DNA of 64,000 bases from Yponomeuta sedellus (Eukaryota > Arthropoda > Insecta > Lepidoptera > Yponomeutidae): positions 14,207,062 to 14,271,061 of the forward strand of contig OW203731.1 in NCBI GenBank assembly GCA_934045075.1. Direction: 5' to 3'. The position numbers were made by a program, and so were the translations under genes. The stretch's first letter is position 1, and every line of letters starts with the position of its first letter. Positions 55,945 through 64,000 of this stretch are shown piece after piece. The notes beneath the pieces were generated by a model. The model was not told the origin of the DNA. It was given only the letters and a program-made list of their open reading frames with translations, and did not search any database.

Positions 55945-56102
55945 AAAATAAAAACCGACTTTTGTGCACTATGGCAGAAAAAATCGTGGGAGGCTATATC
56001 TAATCGATGTGACAAAGTTATGCGAATACATAGTAAAAAAAAAAAGTAATATACGCGTCGAATTGATAACCTCCTCCTTTTTTGGAGTCTGTTAAAAACC
56101 AA
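55945..56102 (-). repeat. Dispersed repeat with 'AACAGACTCCAAAAAAGGAGG'-type end
   Basis: The minus strand reads TTAACAGACTCCAAAAAAGG and GAGGAGGTTATCAATTCGAC, a signature I know from many insect repeats. It lies at the start of a 121-codon open frame (56,102-55,737), whose first half is therefore repeat sequence. The second half is unrecognised. Confidence 0.5.
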
Positions 56103-56299
56103 TGCAACGTGTCATTGAGCTGAAAACCTGAAAACCGTTTTCGCAGTACGGATAAATAAACCAATGCCAATAAAAGTAGTAGTAACGGCGCGGCAGAACG
56201 CTGGTCCTATATTTGAGACGTCGTGGATTCATATATCTGACTTTGACTTTAGTGGTATTTTCTAAGGTTACTAGAAATCTAAAACGGGCTCCAGACATA

Positions 56300-56571
56300 A
56301 TAAAAACTGTATTTACACGGATTTTACTCGTTTAATTCTACATTTTTACAATTTTCCGACGTTTCGGCCCTTTTTCAAGTACCGTGGTCTCGGAAGACTG
56401 AGGTGACAGGCGTCTTTTCGAAAGCATTAACTGTTAGTTTGTAACTGTAAGTAACTTTAAGTTCCAGTCTTCCGAGACCACGGTACTTGAAAAAGTGCCG
56501 AAACGTCGGAAAATTGCAAAAATGTAAATTAAAAATTAAACGAGTAAAATCCGTGTAAATACAGTTTTTAT
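56300..56571. mobile_element. Foldback element, second copy
   Basis: Arms 56,300-56,400 and 56,463-56,571 are inverted (ATAAAAACTGTATTTACACG outermost; CGGAAGACTG innermost), with a spacer of about 62 bp. It is related to 2,059-2,346 but with a different spacer and no internal direct repeat. No target duplication was found. Confidence 0.7.
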
Positions 56572-56883
56572 TTTGACTTAGTCATTTGCTTTTCTTAGTT
56601 ACTTACTTTCATTTGTGAAATTGTAGTAGCAATACCACCCGATAACTGGGAAGGATAACGTCGTGAAGAAACTTGAGTGCCTAAGAAGTGAGTGATCTAA
56701 ATAAAGTAAATATAAATAACTTGTAAACAATGCCTTGTCACGTTTCCAAACTAGGATTTCCTGTGCCATCGTCGTAAGGCCCGACCTTGAAAATAACAAT
56801 TGTTTTTGTGATCACTTGAGGACATTGGGCCTTAAAAAGCTATGGTAACCAGACAGGCAGGCAAGGACCATCACAAACTTAGA

Positions 56884-57002
56884 AATAAACCCAGACTGAC
56901 TGTGTCTGACACTTACCTCAGCGCTTGAAATTACCAATCCGCGGTGGATACGCGTGGTAATTAAGCCTATACCTACTTTCTTTCTGAGAGATGGCTAGTA
57001 CC
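56884..57002 (+). mobile_element. SINE S2 copy
   Basis: CTCAGCGCTTGAAATTACC, ACGCGTGGTAATTAAGCC and CTTTCTGAGAGATGGC are present. The 5' part is missing. Confidence 0.6.
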
Positions 57003-57075
57003 TTGGAGGACGTTAAAAGGAGCAACGTATTTTCTATCTTTCTATCTGAGTGATATTATTGTAGAGTGTTATATC

Positions 57076-57623
57076 CGATGTTAAACCTAACTGCAAAGTA
57101 GGTGGTCGGGGCTGTAAGTAATGCAATTTGCTTAAGTCAGATGTCGCTGCCTGTACGTAATACAGAGAATAGTGTAAAGAGGTTCGAAATTTCACTGATG
57201 CCGTGAGTCGCCCATTGGCTCAATTGGTAGAGCGCTGGTACGGATAGCCAGAGGTTGCGGGTTAGATTCCCGGCATGGGTGAAATTTTTAGCCTCTAAAT
57301 AGGTTTTTTAAAATTTGTTCCTTAGCACGGGTAAGTGCATTAAAAATAAAAATAGTGTAATCGTGTGAGTACAGTGATATCGTTCCGATGTTAAACCTAA
57401 CTGCAAGGTAGGTAGTCGGGGCTGTAAGTAATGCAATTTGCTTAAGTCAGATGTCGCTGCCTGTACGTAATACAGAGAATATTGTAAAGAGGTTCGAAAT
57501 TTCACTGATGCCGTGAGTCGCCCATTGGCTCAATTGGTAGAGCGCTGGTACGGATAGCCAGAGGTTGCGGGTTCGAATCCCGGCATGGGTGAAATTTTTA
57601 GCCTCTAAATAGGTTTTTTATAA
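57076..57623 (+). mobile_element. tRNA-like unit T1 inserted as a tandem dimer, 13-bp target duplication
   Basis: Two units start with CCGATGTTAAACC at 57,075 and 57,385 (offset 310 bp) and each carries the full T1 module. The tRNA-like cores are 57,210-57,281 (B box damaged: GGTTAGATTCC) and 57,520-57,591 (B box perfect: GGTTCGAATCC). AGAGTGTTATATC flanks the whole at 57,063-57,075 and 57,624-57,636. The target duplication shows one insertion event by an RNA-type mechanism. The upstream 100 bp of each unit is not in the other T1 copies. Confidence 0.8.
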
Positions 57624-57636
57624 AGAGTGTTATATC

Positions 57637-57992
57637 TGAGAAAGAACCGATGCAGATAAAGTTCCAGTTTCTGAATTGAGAATTTCGCTAAGTAAATGCT
57701 TAACTGTAGTGCTGTCTCTTCGAATTTCAGCAAAGAGCGTGACAGAACGATACTTAAGTATTTACTCAGTGAAATTCTTAATTCAGAAAACGGCCCAAAC
57801 TACATTAGCAGTTTGGTAAAATTGGGGGTGTTCATATTTTCTTATGAATAAATCCACCTTATTTTGTTAATAACGGTAAAATAGTATATTTCATTACAAG
57901 TGCGGAAAGAGTGTACCCGAGCCGAGGCGCAGCCGAAGGCGAGGGTTGACAGTCGGAACAAGTTGCAATGACGGTTCCGCACGTGTACTGAA
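57637..57992. other. Non-coding stretch with a common repeat piece
   Basis: AGTGCGGAAAGAGTGTACCC and GCCGAAGGCGAGGGTTGAC at 57,898-57,950 look like a dispersed lepidopteran repeat that may be part of the next element. Confidence 0.4.
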
Positions 57993-58465
57993 CGACTATT
58001 TTTAATACAGTTGCGAAAAAAATAAGTAATTTAATAAAAAAAATTATTTGGAAAATGGCGCCAACCGTAAAAAAATATAAGCAGAGATTTTTTTTCTTCA
58101 CCCATTCTAGTAGGCAAAGGGAACTATGCCCATACAGCTAAGTCTTCAGTAGATTTTTTTTATTGATATGAAATGAAAATGAAATTTAATGAGATGAAAT
58201 GAAATGAAACCTAACTTAACTCATTCAATCAAATCATTAAATCTGATATTGAAACAAATTAGTAGCTCCTAAAAACTTCTATGATTTTTTTTAGTAAAAA
58301 CTTCATGGTTGGTTTTTCTTTTTAATAGACATTATTTTGACAGTTGGGAAAGAAAAGGCACGAGAGCGGTAAAGATAAAAAAAAGCACGAGTGTGTAATA
58401 GCCCACATCCCGCACGCTATACGTCCCTGTAATACGCCAATTTTTGAGCAACTGTATTAAAAACG
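57993..58465. mobile_element. Inverted-repeat element with TATTTTTAATACAGTTGC ends
   Basis: TATTTTTAATACAGTTGC near 57,993 is matched in reverse by GCAACTGTATTAAAAACG near 58,448. The body is AT-rich with no open frame. A short tandem GAAATGAAAT stretch lies at 58,168-58,220. It is probably a MITE; target duplication not clear. Confidence 0.5.
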
Positions 58466-58590
58466 TTATTTCGTTAAAACGATGCAATATAGTTGTTATT
58501 TATTAGTAAAGAAACAGAATACCAGCTGTCCATCACCAATACCTCGCGAATTAGCGTTAAAAAGGTGTTAATTGGCATTATTACAAATTA

Positions 58591-59232
58591 AAACTGGCTA
58601 AGTGCAAGTCGGTCTAGCGCACCCCGGGTTCCGTACCATAACATAATAATTATTTGTTCTTTAATTTATTTCATGACCGTTTCAGCGGGAGTTTGAGTCA
58701 CTTTTAGCCAGTTCATATTATTTATTCTTCTATTGAACTATTATATTAAGATATTTGTGTTCTAACGACTGAGAAATAACAACAAAACATAAAAAATCTA
58801 CTCTCTTTTCTTAAAAATCTAAACTCTTTGTGTTTAATAGTTTTTTTTTGCTAATTCGCAAAGTATTTATTTTAAAGTGTTCAGTAGATACAGCATAAGG
58901 TACATAAATGAAGTGAAACGAAATAACAACTTAATACTTTATTGAACACGTAAAAATTATACAGAAAGCACAAAATTATATAACATACATAAACGTACAT
59001 GGAGATCTTATTTGATTAGAAATCTCTTCCAGCCAACCCCTGATGTGGCGATACGGACATTATAAATGAGGAGGGGAAAGTGTACAATAATAATAGTCAC
59101 ATAATATTAATGTAACACAATCAATCATCCACAATTATTTTTTAAATTTCCTACTGGCTACCCACTAAAGTCACACAGCGTGGGCATAGTAATATCGTAT
59201 TATTGGTCACTTTTGGTTACGGAACCCTGAAA
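58591..59232. mobile_element. Dispersed element F1, second copy (opposite orientation)
   Basis: It starts CTGGCTAAGTGCAAGTCGG, then GGGTTCCGTACCATAAC, and ends GGTTACGGAACCCTGAAAG. These words are inverted relative to 31,455-31,946. The interior may hold other insertions. Confidence 0.5.
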
Positions 59233-59304
59233 GCGTCGAGTTTCCTAAAGACAGCTTAGAATGTTAATTGCCAAGGTCGTTCATATAGGTATTCTCACTT
59301 AACA

Positions 59305-59356
59305 TAAAAATATTCTGTGAGAATACCTAGATAGGTATTCTCACAGAATATTTTTA
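59305..59356. repeat. Perfect 24-bp hairpin
   Basis: Arms 59,305-59,328 and 59,333-59,356 are perfect, with loop AGAT. A third copy of ATAGGTATTCTCAC stands just upstream at about 59,285. No family recognised. Confidence 0.65.
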
Positions 59357-61333
59357 CGTAGATACGTAGCTAATTTAAATAATGCTCATTTATAGCATTG
59401 CATTATTCCTACCATGACGTATAGATAAAAAACGATATCTACTTTGTTGCTATGCAGATTTACGCTGGATGTTTCTGTATGGCCACTAGCCTAGCAAGTT
59501 AGCGAAAAAATTTAGTTACGTAAATTATTTTTGCGTTCAAAGGAACTTTGACGTCCAAAATATTTTGTCAGGTAGCATTTTTCAATGCTATCATTGGCTG
59601 AGATAATAAATTAATCAAGCATGTTATGGCTGAGGTGAATAATTATAGTTATTAATGGATTATTTCAATGTACTGGATGTAATAAGACTGATGTTTATTG
59701 ATACCTGCATAAACGAAAGTTACTTTTCCAACCATAAATTTTACCTAGCTGTCATGTAGAGTATTGAGATTTAGTCAGTCAAGGAAGACGGAACGCCAGT
59801 CCACGTGACCATTCACTGTGAGAGCGTGGAAGTGCAACCGACATCGACCATGGGAAAGCTGGGATCCCTTCAGGAGATCAGAAGTAACATTGTTGCACTG
59901 TTGGCTTTTTGTATAGAGATTGGCTGGCTGGAGTGACCTCATAACCCTGCTGCCTACAGTGGTCCAACTATGAGGCTAAGGCCGACTTGCGTGACATTTT
60001 GCTTAACTTAACTTTATATAAAATTAACTAAACACGTTTACTCGTGTCGGTAAAGCAGGCTTTGCGTTCCGTTTTACGTCTGAACGTATTTCCGCTAGCA
60101 AAAATGAAGTTGGTTAGAGATTAAAATCTGCATGGAACGAAACAAGTTTTGTTACAAAAAGGAAACAAAACTTTCAAAATGTCATTCTGCGCAACAACTG
60201 TTCCTTTTATTTTGTTTGGTTCTTTGTTTTAAAATGTTGACATATTGACACTGAACAGCTGTGAAAGTAAGATGGCGCTAAATATGGTTAGCAGAATAGC
60301 CAATCTCGGCTGTTTAAATATGACAGTCGCCTAAACATAATTAAGAACAAAATGTTTGTTGTGCAAGTCGTTAATTTTAGTTAAGAACCTAATTTTGATT
60401 AACTCGTATTTAAATAATATTTAAAAGCGTTACGCAAGTCGCCCTAAGTGCGGAAACCACAGGACAAACTAACTGTGTATAGTTCGTTCGGATTCCGAAT
60501 GATAGAGGAACTCTGCCAGACAAGCGCGCAGTATGAAATCGGCTAACTGGCGACGGAGCGCAAACAAATTGTTTACCGGAATGACTGCACGTGTTCACCG
60601 ACACGCACACATTCACAGTCTTATACACTCGGGCATATAGACATACGTCGGATTGACAAGTGGACAGTCGACGGGTACATTCGCTGTGAAAACTCAATAG
60701 AAAAGTTGTGAAAATTCTTTAGGAACACATGATTATGATTGATAGTCTACGAATACACTAGCTGTTGGCCAGTTATGGAGAGAATGTTTTTCATATTCAA
60801 TTAGGTCGCCTTGTCAGTTTTGTCTGTATTGCGTCGTATTTACTTCTCACTTGTTATGTCAACTGTACTCACTTTACTGTTTACTGACTTGACCACCAGT
60901 ATAGGTAGATAAACTTGGAAAGTCCGTGAGTCTTCGCAATATCACTTTCTGTGTAACCTTGTGGAGACGCAAAATCAATTTGCATTTTGCATTATCATAC
61001 CGTGGAGGTTGGCGATCATCAACCATCACGTTTACTCATAGCCATGTTACGAAAAATGAATACGAAGAAGCTGTGACTAAAATAGGATTATAGGACATTC
61101 TTGGTTATAGATTTTTGACCATTAAAATTGTATAGCCAGGAATGTTCTATAATATCTATACTAGTCGCCGGTTTTTCGTATTCATTAAGTGGTATATAGC
61201 TTGTGATCTAATGATAAGTTACTGCTTGTCAACTTGATATACCTATTGATACATCCTGTCTGTCTGTACATTTTTTTAGTTTTAAGGGCGTACCATTGTG
61301 AGCAGATAAACATTATAATTTAAACGTGCCTAA
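59357..61333. other. Non-coding stretch, nothing recognised
   Basis: No gene or clear repeat. The 95-codon minus frame at 60,410-60,697 has no motif. Confidence 0.4.
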
Positions 61334-61490
61334 CCCCTGGTTTCTCGTACCTACACTAACAGTCTGTTAATCTATTGATAACAGTTGTCAGTTGTAGTTT
61401 TTTGTGTGCACTTTGGCCAATAGCTGACAGCTGTTAACAGAAGATTAACAGCTGGTCAGTGTACGTGAAATTGGGGGTAAATACCTTAGC
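61334..61490. mobile_element. MITE M3 (imperfect inverted repeat)
   Basis: Left arm CCCCTGGTTTCTCGTACC to ATAACAGTTGTCAG; right arm CTGACAGCTGTTAACAG to GTACGTGAAATTGGGGG. The arms are about 60 bp with several mismatches, and the spacer is about 32 bp. TAA flanks both ends, which would suit a 3-bp TWA duplication. A decayed copy lies at 23,490-23,600. Confidence 0.55.
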
Positions 61491-62144
61491 GGTGTTTAAT
61501 ACATTACACTGAACTTTATTAAGGCCTATGACATTTCGATGTACATTTAAAAGCGGATTAACTCACAAATTAACAAGTAGACTCTGCTACGCAATGTGCC
61601 TCGAATTGTCATAATAAACTAGGAATTGTAGTTCTATGAAATTCGGCCCAGGAGGGTGAATCATCTATATATCAATCGCATTCAAATTGTATTTACCAGT
61701 GGAACTTAACACGGCGCCTTGCGCGATTCAATTTTCGTGAAAGATACCTACTCGTATTTCATTTGCGCATTGTAGTAATAGGTAGTACAATGTTATTTCA
61801 ATGGTATAAACCATGGAATTGATGCCAGTTCAATGTATTTTTACTAGGTTTTAAAATAATATGTAAATTCTGTTATTTATGTATCAAAAGACTGAATAGA
61901 CTAAGTTGTTAATTTTTGGCGTTCATCTGTCCATTTTTTCTAGATAATGATCTAGATTTTGAAATGGACACCTAGATTTACTTGTAACGTTCAAAAAATT
62001 ACGGTTTCTGTGTAATTTTAAATAAAACGTTTTGATTGATTCGATTTCATTTGAAATTACATTGTACTGCTATTGTTAAGTAAAATACGAAATACAAGCA
62101 AATAACAGCTGTTGGTACTAATATAATTATCATCGTCATCAATT
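61491..62144. other. Non-coding stretch with weak repeats
   Basis: 61,580-61,650 matches 43,735-43,805. 62,005-62,050 (TTTAAATAAAACGTTTTG, then GATTGATTCGATT) looks like a LINE tail. Confidence 0.4.
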
Positions 62145-62640
62145 CATCATCATCAACCCATCATGTCCCCACCGAGGGGTCATGGGGACATGATGGGTTG
62201 TCATGTCCCCATGACCCCTCATGGGTCACTTCTCTAAGGAAGGTATAGGCCATACTCTACCACGAGGGCCAAATCCGGATTTGTAGAGGCTTGCAAGACT
62301 ATTGGCTGGTCTTACTATAAGAAGTTTTCAAGCCTCTGACTTGGCTTAACGACTGCCATCTATCGACGGCAGCCGGCACCAACTGCTTAACGTCCCTTGC
62401 GAAGCTCGGAACCGCACGGAAAAATGCCACTAGCGTTATGCCGGCGCCAGAAAGAAGTTCAAACAAGTGATCACATAAGTGTGCACATGCACGGACATTT
62501 TCTGTGATAATAGTAACAAATGTCCGTGCCACTCATGTGCACACTTATGTGATCACTAGTTTGAACTTCTGTTTGGCGCCGGCATTAGTAATGGACGGTC
62601 ACCCATCCATGCACTGAACGGGGACCATGGTCCTTAACCT
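62145..62640 (+). repeat. Dispersed repeat D1 copy with MITE insertion and hairpinned 5' end
   Basis: D1 words run from ATCATCAACCCATCATG through GGTATAGGCCATACTC and TTTTCAAGCCTCTGAC to GGAAAAATGCCACTAGCG, then resume after the MITE with ATGGACGGTCACCC. Its 5' part contains overlapping perfect inverted repeats (62,155-62,170 with 62,184-62,199; 62,174-62,193 with 62,201-62,220). Confidence 0.75.
62439..62584. mobile_element. 146-bp hairpin MITE (PIF/Harbinger-like), TTA target duplication
   Basis: It starts TGCCGGCGCC and ends GGCGCCGGCA, with about 60-bp arms (including AGAAGTTCAAAC and GTGATCACATAAGTGTGCAC) and a loop of about 20 nt. TTA stands at 62,436-62,438 and 62,585-62,587. Uninterrupted D1 copies read GTA once at this point, confirming the edges. 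A 3-bp TWA duplication fits the PIF/Harbinger superfamily. No transposase is encoded. Confidence 0.85.
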
Positions 62641-63417
62641 ACGTGATCGTTTAAGATCACTCAGGCAGCCGGGGTACGAGCATTTAAATACAATTGGCGT
62701 CAAAATCAGGCATTAAATTCATTAGAATACTGGCTACTTATAGTTGTAGCTTGTCCGAATCTGGCGAGCAATCTAAAGTAGCACTGTTCGCACGTGTCGG
62801 CTACACAGCGCTCGTTTCATGTTTGTTTCCTCAAATAACGCGGCCGCAGCTGCGCTGTCAATTGTTTTGGCACGATGGCTCTTGACCCCCTTCCGCGGGA
62901 AAATATTCGACGAATTACGCGTTTTTATAGGCTAAATGTAGAATCCTACGGATTTAGTGTCCCTTGAGAGATTTACTACATTCGTACCCAGCCGTGTCCC
63001 TTAAAATTGGCAATGGATAAAAGCCTTTATCTAAATGTAATCCGCTCTACATTGTTCGCTCGACGTTGTTCGTATAGGATTGTCTAACTCTGGGCCAAAT
63101 TTAATCGGAATCCGTCGAGACATTTATGAGTGATTTCACTTTAAAGACAATTTCACTTTCACTATATAATATATGTATACCAGAGCCTACCTACAATAGA
63201 TAGTGGGCATGAGTTTGCGATTGTAATATCAGACCTACTGTTTTTTATTCTTTGTCGATTTTCACTAAAAGAAATCTGAAGACTACACTGTCACATCCCG
63301 CGTCGAGACCGAGTTCGAGAACGAGGCCGAGATAAGTCCATTAGAAATCGAAGTAATTTGTTCAAGATATTTGTCGGGTATTATACGTTGGCTTGGCAAT
63401 GTCACTGAGGTTTTTGT
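62641..63417. other. Non-coding stretch, nothing recognised
   Basis: Mixed composition; no gene or repeat family recognised. Confidence 0.4.
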
Positions 63418-63518
63418 ATACCTCAGACACTCAGGTTTCCTCACAGTGTTTGCGATGTGTTACGATGCGTGATAATTAGGCCCATACTCTCTCTTTCTGA
63501 GAGAAGGCTTGTGACCTA
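63418..63518 (+). mobile_element. SINE S2 copy, internally deleted
   Basis: ATACCTCAGACACTCAGG, TTTCCTCACAGTG, then GTGATAATTAGGCCCATAC and TCTTTCTGAGAGAAGGC. The 5' and 3' parts appear in mixed orientation, so it is rearranged. Confidence 0.5.
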
Positions 63519-63623
63519 TCGTGGAACGTTTATGGGCTACATAAAATTTCCACTCGAATACAATAGTGCTTGGATTGGGTGGAGTAGGACACATTATTTA
63601 GATATAGTAAAATCGTTATCGTT

Positions 63624-63860
63624 CGTTATCAACCCTTGCATGTCCCCACTGCTGGGGCACGGGTCTCTTCCTGCATCGCAGGAAGGTTAGGCCATACTTC
63701 ACCACGGGGGCCAAGTCCGGGTTGGTGGAGGATTGTAAGACAGTGGCGTGCCTTACTGTCTGAAGTTATCAAGCCGCCCATAAGGCCTCTGACATGGCTT
63801 AACGACTGCCATTGTATGACAGCCGGCACCAACGGCTTAACGTATGCCTCGCGAAGCATA
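63624..63860 (+). repeat. Dispersed repeat D1, long copy
   Basis: CGTTATCAACCCTTGCATG through GCAGGAAGGTTAGGCC, CAAGTCCGGGTTGGTGGAGG, TTATCAAGCCGCCCATAAGG and CTTAACGACTGCCATTG. With 29,374-29,656 this is the best template for the family. Opposed frames of 76 and 112 codons across it are not genes. Confidence 0.75.
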
Positions 63861-64000
63861 GTAAAATACAGCAGGAATATTACAGTAGTACAGCCGACAG
63901 CAGGTCAACCTTTACCTATATGTTGCAAAGTCGCCTATAACATGAATGATAAGAGTGTACGTACTCGTATATAAAAATTATGTGCTGCCAACTGTACCTA

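Noticed and set aside
55737..56102. 121-codon minus frame as a host exon
   Set aside because: Its first half is a common dispersed repeat; the second half is unrecognised and has no splice support.

Overview
The window looks like nuclear DNA of an insect, most probably a moth or butterfly. Three things point there: an intact extramacrochaetae (emc/Id-type) first exon, a BEL/Pao retrotransposon primed by tRNA-Tyr, and many dispersed short repeats of the kind I know from lepidopteran genomes (for example the segments with 'CGTGAGGAAACC', 'ACGCGTGGTAATTAA' and 'GGGTTCCGTACC'). The species cannot be told from sequence alone. There is no prokaryotic operon structure, no CRISPR array and no rRNA.

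Layout. 1-2360: repeats with long inverted arms. 2436-2508: a well-formed tRNA-Arg(ACG) gene. 4240-5130: a GC-rich block with clustered E-boxes. About 8000-8990: the only host protein-coding gene I can support, emc, on the minus strand, with a TATA box, an initiator, an HLH exon ending in a consensus splice donor, and candidate acceptors. 9 to 35 kb: non-coding DNA carrying nested SINEs, LINE 3' ends, hairpin elements, a three-copy tandem repeat and a perfect 1,006-bp tandem duplication. 35,743-42,259: a complete and very young BEL/Pao element on the minus strand. It has 383-bp LTRs differing at two positions, a 5-bp target duplication, and an uninterrupted gag-pol frame of 1,731 residues. 42-64 kb: more non-coding DNA with SINE, LINE and MITE insertions, several with readable target-site duplications.

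How it fits together. Emc protein is a nuclear HLH partner that lacks a basic region and titrates bHLH activators that bind E-boxes. E-box (CACGTG/CAGCTG) clusters at 4.2-4.9, 21.6, 44.2 and 51.3 kb would be natural places to look for its regulatory DNA, though that link is inference. The rest of the window mostly records transposition: RNA-mediated insertions (SINEs, 5'-truncated LINEs), cut-and-paste MITEs (TA and TTA target duplications) and one LTR retrotransposon.

Most unusual points: a dispersed tRNA-like unit that sits between inverted arms, occurs five times and was inserted once as a dimer; a hairpin MITE nested inside a LINE-tail copy; a tandem duplication whose edge abuts a perfect hairpin; and a foldback element with a 12-bp target duplication. 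All alignments were made by eye.
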